Assembly (NCBI GenBank): GCA_038248985.1
Contig: JBBRWV010000006.1
Coordinates: forward strand, 1 to 52,419
Direction of reading: 5' to 3'
Source of the DNA: JBBRWV01 sp038248985
GTDB lineage: Bacteria; Planctomycetota; Phycisphaerae; WQYP01
DNA: 52,419 nt
Shown: positions 35,163 through 44,800 of the stretch, in pieces
Layout of the letters: the number at the start of each line of letters is the position of its first letter
How positions within the stretch are numbered: position 1 is the stretch's first letter
Program-made: the position numbers and the translations under genes
Notes under the pieces: generated by a model
The model's input: only the letters and a program-made list of their open reading frames with translations
Told to the model about the DNA's origin: nothing
Database searches by the model: none

Positions 35163-38100
35163 TTATTCGAGGATTAGTTGTCCCCACAGTTGGGGGGCCA
35201 GTTCGGCTTCTCCAGGAACGTCGTTGACGAGATTGGTGGCTTTGTTGCTCCAGTAAGTGCGGGCAATGGTGGTGGTGCCGCCGCTGTCGGCGGAGAGGAT
35301 ACCAAAATCGCCCTTGAGTTTCAGGCCGGCCTTGGGGGTGACGGCAAGCGTGGACCACGGGATAGAAGCTTCGACGACGAAGCCGCCAGAGGTGGGTGAG
35401 ATGGCGATTTTGACTTCGGGGATGGTGACGACGCGGTCGAAGTTGATGGTGCGCCACGGGGAACTGAAAGGAATGCGATCTTTTTCCGCAGTGCCGGGAG
35501 CGACTGGTTGATAGAGAACGGCGACCGGTTTTTTGTCGACGAGGGAGATGAGGAGGCGGCGGTTGCCTTCGGCAGGTTTACCGTCGGCGGGGCCGATCAT
35601 GACGTCGACGCAATCACCGGTTTTGAAGAGCATACGCGAATCCTGGCCGGCGTTGCGGAGGGTGGAGGAACCCGAGGTGATGCGCCAGGCGACGTAAAGG
35701 TTGGTGTCATCGTAGGTGGCGGCGACGCGCCCGAGTTTGGCGCGATCATCGCCGATGAGTAGAGCGGGTTGTGCCTCGTCGGTGAGGGAAGGCCATTCGG
35801 TGGGCTTGCCATCAATGGTGGGCGGTTTTTCAGCGCGTTTGAAAGTGACGACTAGTTTTTTGGCAGCGCCGGCTGCCTTGGCGACGAGGAGCTTTTGGGC
35901 TTCTTCATGTTGGGCGGGGGTATAAGTGACGTTGCCGCTGAAGCGTTTGATGGTGTCGAGACCGGTGACTTCCGTGACGCGGGCGTCGGTCCCGCCGACG
36001 ATAAGGAGAACGCGGCCGTCGGAGGTGCGGAGGAAATTTCCACCGAAGGATTCGCCGCCGGCGGTGATGGCGTCGAGGCTCATGCCGCGAGTGGCTTGCT
36101 GGGGGACATCGAACCAGCCGCGGGTGTCTTTGAAGAGGGACTGGATCCAGAGGCCGTCGGAGGTGAAGAGATAGTTTTCACCGAGGTTGCCGTTGAGGTT
36201 GAAGACCTCGCCGACTTCTTTATTGATGACGGCGGTGCCGAGGATGGAAGAGGGGCCAATAAGATAGCCGGGCTTGGCGGCGGAGGCGGTGTGAGAGCCG
36301 TGGACGGAGACGTTGTTATTGGGGTAGGTGAAGATGATTTTGCCCTGAGCGTCGAGCGCGGTGAGTGGATTGGCATTGAAATACGCGCGGCCTTCGGATC
36401 CGCCCATGATCATGCCTTCACCGGCGCGGATGTTTTGGGCGAAGATGCGCGGTTCAGCTACGGTGTAGACGGGAGCGCCGCCGGGAGTAAAGGAGGTGAT
36501 GGGGAATTGGAGGACGTGGGTGCCCTTGGAAGTGAACTGGGTGATGGTGCCATCGGGTCCAGGGAGGGTGCCCCAGTAGCCGCTGGCCCATTGGAGGGGG
36601 GTAGCGCCGGCTTTGGGTTTGCTGAAGGTGAGTTCGTTTTCCTGGACGAGGCTGTCATCGTTGAGATCGACCCAGGCGTAGAGTTCACCCACGTGAGGTT
36701 TGAGTAGGGGGTGTTCGAAGTTGGGACCGCCTTCGGGGTGATTCTTAGGGAGTACGAGGCCGAGAGCGGCCGCGACGCGCCACTCGCCATTTTTGAGGAT
36801 GGTGCAGGTGACGGCGCCGTTGCGTGCCGTGGGAGAGAAGACGTAGGTGACTCCATCACGGTTGAAGATGCGCGCGCGACTGGAGGCGGAGGGCTTAAAG
36901 AGTTGATCGGCGTGTCCGCTGCCGCTGAGGGAGTAGACGGGTTTCCATGTGCCTTTGGCGAGGTCGATGGTGTAGACGGTGTTGTCGGAGAAGGCCATGG
37001 TGGGTTGATCGGGATTGATGGAGCCAGCGGCAGCATAACCGGTGGTGCCGATGAATTCTTTGGCGAGCGAGCCGTCGGTATTCCAGACGCTGGTGCGTTT
37101 GGGGTTCGAGGTTTCTTCAGGTACCCAGAGCCGGCCCTTGGAATCGAACGCGAGTTGGCCGGGGTTGCGCATGGCTTTTTCATTGAAGGTGCCGTGGGTA
37201 GGGCGGCCGCCGCGCGCGCCGATTTCGGAGGTGAGTTTTCCATCGGGGGAAAAGACTTTCACGTTGTGATCGGGGTTGCGAACGGAGAGGTAAACGTTGC
37301 CCTTGGGATCAGTGACGAGGCCAAAGCCGGTGGGATACTCGGCGTCAGTGAAGGGTTTGGCGGTTCCTTCGGCATCGACGCGGAGGAGTTTGCCGGCGGA
37401 GAGGACGATGAGATCGCCAGTGGGGGTGAAGGTGAGACCATTGGGTTCAGCGATTTTGATTTCTTTGCGAGTGTCGCCAGTGGCGGAATCAAGGAGGAGT
37501 ATGCGTCCTTCCTGTTTGAGTGCCGTGGCGACAGTGTTGTTGTGATAGGCGATGGCGGAGAGATTTACGCCGTACTTGGGGGCGTCGGCGGGTTTGACGT
37601 AGTCGGAGATTTTGAGATCGAGGATGGGTACGGGGGTGCCGGAAGGATCGTTGGCGGTTTTGTTCCAGGGAGAGTATTTGCCGGTGGCGACATCCACGCG
37701 GTAGATGGTGTAGGTGCCATCCTGGCTTACCCACAGGGTTTTACCGTCCGTGGCGAGTGAGGCACGCCCGCCCGAGGTGCCGATGACGAAGCCGAGTCGG
37801 TTGCTGAGGCCCCAGAGGCGTTGGCCGTTGAGGTCGGTGCCGATGAGGTGACGTCCGGATTCACCGAGCGGACAGGCGAGGGCAACGAAGTCTCCAGCGG
37901 CGGCAACGGCATGTGGGGGAGTGTGGTCGCCGTAGAAAGCGCCGCGGCCATCGGGCGAATCCCAGGTGGGATTACCCGGGTTGGCGAAGGAAATGAGGTA
38001 GTTGACTTTGATGCCATCATGATAGAGAGCGCGAAGTTTGTAGTTGCCGGCGGGCACGGGTTTGCCGTTGTCATCGAGACCGTCCCAGCGGGCGATGTTG

Positions 38101-39032
38101 GGGCCGGCTTTTTGGGATTTGGCGGCCAGGAGGTTGCGGATGCGGTTGCCTTTTTCGTCATCAATGGCCAAAGTGACGCGGGCATCTTTGGGCAAGGTGT
38201 ATTCGATGGGCACTGGCCCGGCGACTTCCTCGCCGCGAAGTTCCTTGAGATACGCGGGTTCGGGGAGTTTGAGATTGCCTTTGGGCTCAAGCGTGACGAG
38301 GCCCCAGGCATTGTGGGCGGTCCAGAAGAATTCGCGGTTATTGGCGGCGGGGTCGAGGTTGTCCGCATAGCGATGGGAAGGCCAATCGGTTTCGCCCCAG
38401 AGAAGCTCGATTCCGCAACGGAAGCTATCATTGGCCTTGGGGGTTTTATCGAGGGTGAGGAGGGACCAGGGAATCTTCATTTCCTGGACATATCCCTTGC
38501 CGTCGGCATTTTTCTTGAAGGCCATTTCTGCGCCGGATTCGAGGGTCCAGCCTTCCTTCTTGAAGAGGTTCTTGCCGCCGCCGCCGAAAGGCGCGGTGAG
38601 ACTCTTGCCGTAGTCGAGGCCGACGTAGGGTTGATCGGACGCTGCGTGGTACCAGGCCGTGAGGTGTGTGATGCGATCGGTCTTGAAGCGAAGTTGGATG
38701 GCATCGCCGGCCCATCCGCGGTTAGCCTGAAAACGCGGGTGGTGGGTGTTGCCCATGGGGGTGGCGTCGGTCCAGTCGATGGCGATGTAGAGATTTTCGG
38801 CATCGTACATCATGGCGACTTGGGCGCTATACACGTCCTTAAGGGTTTCAATGTCGTAGCAGAGGAGAATTTGGCCGGAACGATCCCAGTCGGCGAGGCT
38901 GCCGTCGATGGCGACTTTGCCGGGGGTTGGGACGGCATGCATTCCGCGATTGTCGGTTTGGGTGGCAAACGCGCTGGAGGAGAGGGCGAGTGCGGCGAGA
39001 ATTACGAAGGGAGAAATGCGGGGGTTCAGCAT
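35163..39032 (-). CDS. Large secreted protein: CBM9-like domain, FlgD-like Ig fold, beta-propeller, second CBM9-like domain
   Basis: 1289 residues. A signal peptide at the start (MLNPRISPFVILAALALS then AFA) predicts export. Residues about 30-240 look like a CBM9/DOMON carbohydrate-binding domain (VAIDGSLADWDRSG, NLYIAIDWTDA, GWAGDAIQLRF). Next is a FlgD-type Ig-like domain (DGLDDNGKPVPAGNYKLRAL). About 700 residues of NHL-like propeller repeats follow (LTFTPTGDLIVLSAGKLLRV, GLVTDPKGNVYLSVRN). The last 200 or so are a second CBM9-like domain (PPTIDGKPTEWPSL, VVEASIPWSTL). No catalytic motif is seen, so it probably binds polysaccharide or scaffolds. The open frame reaches 39275, but the signal peptide fixes the ATG at 39032. 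The esterase pseudogene follows, which suggests a former polysaccharide-use pair. Confidence 0.82.
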   Translation of the reverse strand: MLNPRISPFVILAALALSSSAFATQTDNRGMHAVPTPGKVAIDGSLADWDRSGQILLCYDIETLKDVYSAQVAMMYDAENLYIAIDWTDATPMGNTHHPRFQANRGWAGDAIQLRFKTDRITHLTAWYHAASDQPYVGLDYGKSLTAPFGGGGKNLFKKEGWTLESGAEMAFKKNADGKGYVQEMKIPWSLLTLDKTPKANDSFRCGIELLWGETDWPSHRYADNLDPAANNREFFWTAHNAWGLVTLEPKGNLKLPEPAYLKELRGEEVAGPVPIEYTLPKDARVTLAIDDEKGNRIRNLLAAKSQKAGPNIARWDGLDDNGKPVPAGNYKLRALYHDGIKVNYLISFANPGNPTWDSPDGRGAFYGDHTPPHAVAAAGDFVALACPLGESGRHLIGTDLNGQRLWGLSNRLGFVIGTSGGRASLATDGKTLWVSQDGTYTIYRVDVATGKYSPWNKTANDPSGTPVPILDLKISDYVKPADAPKYGVNLSAIAYHNNTVATALKQEGRILLLDSATGDTRKEIKIAEPNGLTFTPTGDLIVLSAGKLLRVDAEGTAKPFTDAEYPTGFGLVTDPKGNVYLSVRNPDHNVKVFSPDGKLTSEIGARGGRPTHGTFNEKAMRNPGQLAFDSKGRLWVPEETSNPKRTSVWNTDGSLAKEFIGTTGYAAAGSINPDQPTMAFSDNTVYTIDLAKGTWKPVYSLSGSGHADQLFKPSASSRARIFNRDGVTYVFSPTARNGAVTCTILKNGEWRVAAALGLVLPKNHPEGGPNFEHPLLKPHVGELYAWVDLNDDSLVQENELTFSKPKAGATPLQWASGYWGTLPGPDGTITQFTSKGTHVLQFPITSFTPGGAPVYTVAEPRIFAQNIRAGEGMIMGGSEGRAYFNANPLTALDAQGKIIFTYPNNNVSVHGSHTASAAKPGYLIGPSSILGTAVINKEVGEVFNLNGNLGENYLFTSDGLWIQSLFKDTRGWFDVPQQATRGMSLDAITAGGESFGGNFLRTSDGRVLLIVGGTDARVTEVTGLDTIKRFSGNVTYTPAQHEEAQKLLVAKAAGAAKKLVVTFKRAEKPPTIDGKPTEWPSLTDEAQPALLIGDDRAKLGRVAATYDDTNLYVAWRITSGSSTLRNAGQDSRMLFKTGDCVDVMIGPADGKPAEGNRRLLISLVDKKPVAVLYQPVAPGTAEKDRIPFSSPWRTINFDRVVTIPEVKIAISPTSGGFVVEASIPWSTLAVTPKAGLKLKGDFGILSADSGGTTTIARTYWSNKATNLVNDVPGEAELAPQLWGQLILE

Positions 39033-39335
39033 AAACGTGCTCGCTTGGTAGGAGATGACGGGTAATCGACGTGAAAGCATTGCATTGCAAGAACGTAGCA
39101 GCATCGAAGAAATTACAGTACATTTTTGAATTACACTGTTGTTTAGTCCGTGGAAAACATAATAATGTTTTTTTTCAGCCAGAGTGCAAGTGACCCAATG
39201 AGGTGGCGAAGTGAAGTCGAAAGGTGGAATCGAGTGACGTGATAAGCAGTTGGGTGTACGGTACAAAGGGTTCAACCAGCGGGCCGATACGGCCAGCGAA
39301 CACCGGCCAACTGAACGATAGTCCTACGAAAATAA
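39033..39335. other. Divergent spacer before the CBM9 protein and the 840-residue membrane protein
   Basis: 303 bases, AT-rich in the middle (around 39100-39180, with a T8 run near 39167). No gene and no confident promoter seen. Confidence 0.5.
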
Positions 39336-41858
39336 ATGAACAACGAATCTGAAGAAAAGCTAATTACTCCTTCTGCGGCGCGGCCTCCGGTCGAGGCCGT
39401 AGCTTCAGGGACGCGGGAGCCGCTCCAAGTGGCGCGGTGGAGCAGCATGTGGTTGGGGGTCGCGGGGTTGGTGGTGCTGTGCCCGATCGTGCAGTGGCTG
39501 GAGATAGGGGGAACGGAAACCTCGTCCTTTTCGGCGATAGGTGTGCCGCCGGTGGCGGTGGTGATGCTATGCGGGCTGGTGTTGGGGGCTTTACTGGCAG
39601 GACTGATCAAGAAGTTTTCGCCGCGGGCAGACTTTATCATGTTGTACGCGATGTTCAGCATCGGGACCCTGGTGTGTTCCTCCGGGCTGGTGCGGCCGAT
39701 ATACGGTCACATTACGCCCCTGATGGATGAATTGCTGAAGCGTAAGGTGGACACGGTACGGGTGGGATATGAATGGCAGAAGGCGTCAGTTTTTCCGAAG
39801 CTGACGACGCCCCTGATTCCGGAAGCGCAGGCCAAGACGATTGAAGAGCGCCAGGCACGGGATGTGGCCTATGCGGATTTGATTGAGTTTACAGACCAGT
39901 TACGGCGTAGCCCGCGTGATGTGCCGCCAATGAAAAATCATACGGTCGAGCGTTACCGGCTGACGGATGAGCAGGGCAGGTTGACCCAGATCGGGGTGAA
40001 ACTGGGTTGGTGGTGGCGGGAGCGTTTTTTGCATGATGCGTTTGGCGGGGTTAAGAAAGATGTGGAGGCATGGAAGGAAATCGAGAAGGGAGCGGGGACC
40101 CAGCCGAGCGGGGCACTGGCGGGATATCCGGACAAGACGATTGAACGATTGAAGGCGGATCGTCCGGGAGGAATGGGAAAGTGGTTTTCGCGTGTGTTCC
40201 TGTCGGAAGTACAGGTGACGCACGGGAAGCAGATTTTGGATGGGACGGGGGCTGTGGTGCAGGTGGATGAGTCACGGGTTATCCCGTGGCACTTATGGGG
40301 GTGGCCGATTTTCAACTGGACGGTTTTCTCCCTGCTGGTCATTGGGATGTTGACGTGTTTGTCAGAAGTCCTGCGACGTCTGTGGCTGCAGAACGAAAAT
40401 CTCCCGATGCCGCTGGTGGAAGTGCCGAACGGAATCATGTCGTGGATGCCGGGTTCGCCGGTGTCATCGGGTCCGAAGTGGATGATGACGGTGGGGATGC
40501 TGGTGGGAATTATATGGGTATCCATGCCGGCGGCGACGCACTATCGAATACCGGGTCTGCAATTTTTTCCGGGGCTGGGGATTCAGAATTTGACGCCGAT
40601 GTTCGCGACATATCCGTGGAAATTTATCGGGACGGTTTGGCTATGCTATCACCCGCTGCTTATATGCATCGGGTTGCTGGTAACTCTGGAAATTTCGCGT
40701 TCAATCTGGACGACGACGTGGCTCTGCAATTTGGCGCTGGTGGTGCTGGGAGTAGTGGGGATATCGGCGGCAACGATGCCGACACCGCGGGAAATAAAGG
40801 GGTTTGAATATCGGAATTTTCCATTTTGGGATGATCAGATCGCTGGGGCGATGCTGGTGATGACAATGTGGATGATGTGGGCGTCCCGGAAGAGACTGGT
40901 CGATATGCTGGCGGGGCTGTGGAGGAAGCCGAACCCGGAGGATCTGGGGGATGCGTTGATTTCACCTCGGGTATTGCCGGTGCTTCTCGTGGCTTTGATG
41001 ATTGCGTTGCCGTCGTATGCCTGGTTTATGGGTGCGACCAGCATCAAGTTCCTCGTAATGTTGTTCGGACTATTTTTCGCCTTTGCCATTGCGGCGGCAC
41101 GGTTGCGGGCGGAAACGGGCTTTTTGATTGTGCCGGCGATGACGACGATGTCCCGCTACAATCTGATGTTTGCGGGGGCGAAGACTTTTGGGGCCGAGGC
41201 AGCGTCGACGGGCAACTCCTTCTTCTTCTTATCGAGTTCGCTGATCTCGGTGATACTGCCCCAGCAACTGGAGATTATGTCGCTAGCGCAACGGCAGCGG
41301 GTAAGTCTGCGCAGGTTGGGCCTGGGGATGATGCTGGCGGCAGTGGTGGCGTTGGCGGTGAGCATGCCGTTCTTGTTGATCTGGCAGTACGGAACAGCGG
41401 GGGGCGTTTCGCCCGTGAATTGGACGAGTATGGCGGGAGGGAAAGACGGGGTCTACACGTTGTACCGGTTTGCGGGGCGTAACCTGGATCAAGGGCGTTT
41501 TGAGACGGTGCGCCTGGTGGCTACCGGAGTGGGCGGGTTGATTATGTTTGTATTGCTGTTTTTACGTTCGCGGTTTCTAGGTTTTCCAATTCATCCGATC
41601 GGTTACGTTGCAACGGGAGCGTTTGTGACGGGACTGTATTTCAACGTGTTCGCCAACATCAATATGATTTGGGGCCCGATGCTGATTGCATGGTTGATCA
41701 AGCGGACAATATATAAGATAGGGGGCAACGAATTGTTCACGCGATTGCTGCCCTTGATTAGGGGGGTGATCATCGGTCATCTGGGGGCCATTGTTTTCTG
41801 GGCCGTTTGGCGTCAGATATTCATGCCGGGAACTGAAGGTCTGTTTTTTACGTGGTGA
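39336..41858 (+). CDS. Large multi-pass membrane protein, DUF6785/OPT-like
   Basis: 840 residues. Three membrane segments come first (WLGVAGLVVLCPIVQWL, VVMLCGLVLGALLAGLI, FIMLYAMFSIGTLVCS). A hydrophilic loop of about 180 residues follows, then some ten more segments to the C-terminus. The layout recalls the planctomycete family annotated DUF6785/DUF6784, which is distantly like oligopeptide transporters; I base this on overall resemblance only. It probably moves a substrate across the inner membrane, identity unknown. No clear Shine-Dalgarno sequence precedes the ATG. The next gene starts 7 bases after its stop, so the pair is surely co-expressed. Confidence 0.72.
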   Translation: MNNESEEKLITPSAARPPVEAVASGTREPLQVARWSSMWLGVAGLVVLCPIVQWLEIGGTETSSFSAIGVPPVAVVMLCGLVLGALLAGLIKKFSPRADFIMLYAMFSIGTLVCSSGLVRPIYGHITPLMDELLKRKVDTVRVGYEWQKASVFPKLTTPLIPEAQAKTIEERQARDVAYADLIEFTDQLRRSPRDVPPMKNHTVERYRLTDEQGRLTQIGVKLGWWWRERFLHDAFGGVKKDVEAWKEIEKGAGTQPSGALAGYPDKTIERLKADRPGGMGKWFSRVFLSEVQVTHGKQILDGTGAVVQVDESRVIPWHLWGWPIFNWTVFSLLVIGMLTCLSEVLRRLWLQNENLPMPLVEVPNGIMSWMPGSPVSSGPKWMMTVGMLVGIIWVSMPAATHYRIPGLQFFPGLGIQNLTPMFATYPWKFIGTVWLCYHPLLICIGLLVTLEISRSIWTTTWLCNLALVVLGVVGISAATMPTPREIKGFEYRNFPFWDDQIAGAMLVMTMWMMWASRKRLVDMLAGLWRKPNPEDLGDALISPRVLPVLLVALMIALPSYAWFMGATSIKFLVMLFGLFFAFAIAAARLRAETGFLIVPAMTTMSRYNLMFAGAKTFGAEAASTGNSFFFLSSSLISVILPQQLEIMSLAQRQRVSLRRLGLGMMLAAVVALAVSMPFLLIWQYGTAGGVSPVNWTSMAGGKDGVYTLYRFAGRNLDQGRFETVRLVATGVGGLIMFVLLFLRSRFLGFPIHPIGYVATGAFVTGLYFNVFANINMIWGPMLIAWLIKRTIYKIGGNELFTRLLPLIRGVIIGHLGAIVFWAVWRQIFMPGTEGLFFTW

Positions 41859-41865
41859 GCCCATA

Positions 41866-44800
41866 GTGAATGTACGGAGTTTGATAAAGTTGAAGCGATG
41901 GAACGGCAGGGGCTGGTGCGCAGTCTGGGCCTGCGTGATTGCGCTGATGAGCCTGCTGCCGGCGGCAGCGCGGGGGCAGACCGGCAAGGAACTGGAAGGC
42001 AAGGGGGGGGTGGCGCAGAATTGGACGTTGAATGCAGACTATGCGAATCATGTGACGACTGAAGCGGTGTCAGCGGAAATTGAGCGAATCTACGCGATGG
42101 GGCCGCGCGCGGTGGGGCAGAGCGGGCACGCGAAAATCAAGGAATACGTGCGGGCGGAAGTGCGACGGCTGAGCGAGCGGTCGAACGGATATTTGCAATG
42201 GAAAGAGCAGCCGTTTTTTGCGACCGTGCCGGTGGATGTGCGGAAGGACGAGGCGGGGAACATAGTGGATGGAAATGCGGAACTGACGATTGGCGGGGAG
42301 ATGCTGCGGCCGCTGGCGATGTATCCAAATCTGGTGGCGCCATCGGTGGTGGGAGGGGCGGGAGTGACGGCGGAACTGGTGGATGGCGGCGACGGCAGCT
42401 TTGGAAGTTTGAACGGTAAGACTGTCAAAAATTCCATTGTGGTGCTGGATTTTAATGGCGACAAACAGTGGGAGAACGCGGCCAAACTGGGGGCGGCGGC
42501 GATTTTGTTTAGGCATCCGGACAAGACCTCGCAGGCACAGGCATCGAAAAAGTTCTTCCTAGTGCCATTGGAGATGCCGCGTTACTTATTGAGCCCGGAA
42601 GACACGGCCCGCGTGAATGGTCTGTTGGCGCAAGGTCGCGGCGTGAAGGCGACATTGAAAGGCGGGGCACGTTGGGAGAAGGTGCCTGCGAGTAATATTC
42701 TGGCGTTGTTGCCCGGAACTGATGCGGACCCGGTCAAAGCGAAAAACCTGCTGGTGATCCAGGTATATGTGGATTCGATGTGCATCGCCCCGGGGGCCCC
42801 GCATGGCGCGGATACGTCACTGCAGCTGATTGCGGGACTAAACATTCTGCGCGGCATGATGGCGGATGAGACGACGCGTCCGAAGTGCTCGGTACTGATA
42901 GCGTTCACTGACGCGCATCATGAAGCGTTGCAGGGGGCGCGCAGCCTGGCGTATCTGTTCTGGACCGGAAGGGAGAACAAGCTGCCGGAACTGCAGAAGA
43001 CGGCCGAAAATGGGGCGACTGCGGCTTCGAATGTGCGGGTGGCGTTGGGGATTGTGGAAGGGGAGGCTGGGACTGCCAACGCGGAAGTGGATGCAATTTT
43101 GGCTGAGCAGGTGGAAGCCATCGTGTCACGCAGGAGCGTGCGAACGGCTCGTTATCTGCACGAGGTGCGGAATGCGGCGCAGGTGAATGCTGAGGATTTG
43201 ACTTACTTGGTGGGAGTGCGGAACTGGTATGGGCAGTTAAAGACCAGGGTCGGCGGGGTGGAAAAGGTGAAATTTGTCCGCGGCGGGGCGATGAAGTGGG
43301 ATGACCAACGCTATTTGGATGCGCGGTTAAGCACGGAAGTGATAGCAGAGGCGTTGCGCAGCCGGTTGTTCGATCTGGATCGTGACGCGATGCTTGCGGA
43401 GGCTGATGCGACCGTGGCGAAATGGCTTCTGGAGGGCCGCAAGGACGCGCGGACGCAGGGGTTGTATATCGAACTGGTGCCGGAAGCCGACCAGCTATCG
43501 TGGGCGGGAGTCACGAATTACGGGATGGGATCTTCCGCCCAGAGCTTGTTTCCGAATATGCATGCATCTCACCTGCCAGTCGCGAATGCGATGGGGCGGG
43601 CCTTGGGGATCCGGCAGAAAAACCCGTTGGATGATGCGTTTTCAATTGAAGGGACGACGCAGCGGGGAAATTTCCTCTCGCCGCAGGTTTCTGAAGGCAA
43701 CGCGCTGGTAATGGCGGGGGTGCCGGCGTTCGGTCTGGTGTCGATTAATGCGGCGCGTCCGTATTTGGATACACCGGTGGATGTGCCGCAGACGGTGGAC
43801 AAGGCGAAAGCCGCGGACACGATGAAATTTTTGAACGTGTTTGTATCATGGATCGCGAATGATTTGTCATTGCTGACGTTGAATCAGATGAGCAATGCCA
43901 AGCCCACGAACCTGGTTGGCCGGGCCGTGGAATACGATGTGTTGGCGGGACTATTTCCCAACGAGCCGGTTCCGGGGGCGCTGGTGTATTACCCCCTGCA
44001 ATGGCTGAATGAACCGAAAGAAGTCAATCGGACGATCGCCGGGGTGCGATTTGCGATGGTCGACCAGGTCGATCGATCAGGCCGCTATGAAATGCGGATG
44101 ATTCCGGGCAAGGGGCAGAAGTATGCGAAGAAGGACACGAACCTGTACGGATTCCGCGTCAATGAACGCGGGGAGGTGGATTACGCGTTGGACTATTCGG
44201 CCAACGGCGTAGAAGTGATGTCGAACGCGGTGTACCGTTCGAGTCCCTTTGGCGAAGTGTCGGTGGCAATTGCTAAGATGCGCGGGGTGGCACTGTATGA
44301 CATGGTGGATCCGCGGACGATGGCGCCGCTAAATGAACTACGGGTGCTTCAGGCGAAGAACCTCGGGCGTCCCGATGCTTGGTCCATTTATCTGCCGATC
44401 GATAATGTGTGCAAGGATGATTCGGTTTCGATGGGAGTGGATACGTGCGGCATTGCATATGGCCCGAGCGGGGTGAGCGTGGTGGCGCTGGCGTCGGCGG
44501 GGTTCGCGGGAGTTCGCGCTGCGTATATGAACACCGATTCAACGGTGAGCGCGACGGGCGAGCCGATCTGCCAGGGTTTTGAACTGGGGGCGGCGCGGCA
44601 AGTCGACTTCACCTCGCTAAAAGTGGCAACAGACATGGTACGCGTCAACGAAGGGCGACTGCAAATCATGGAGAAGCAGGGGATACGGGATAAGTTGCTG
44701 ACTGAGTTGGTACGCGAATCGCGGGTGTCACTGGATAATGCAACGGCGAGTTTCGCGGCGCAGAATTATTCGAATGCCTACCGGGAGGCGACCCATGCGT

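Noticed and set aside
37821..39065. 414-codon + strand frame opposite the CBM9 protein
   Set aside because: Gly/Glu/Val-rich antisense product; the opposite strand has a signal peptide and domains.
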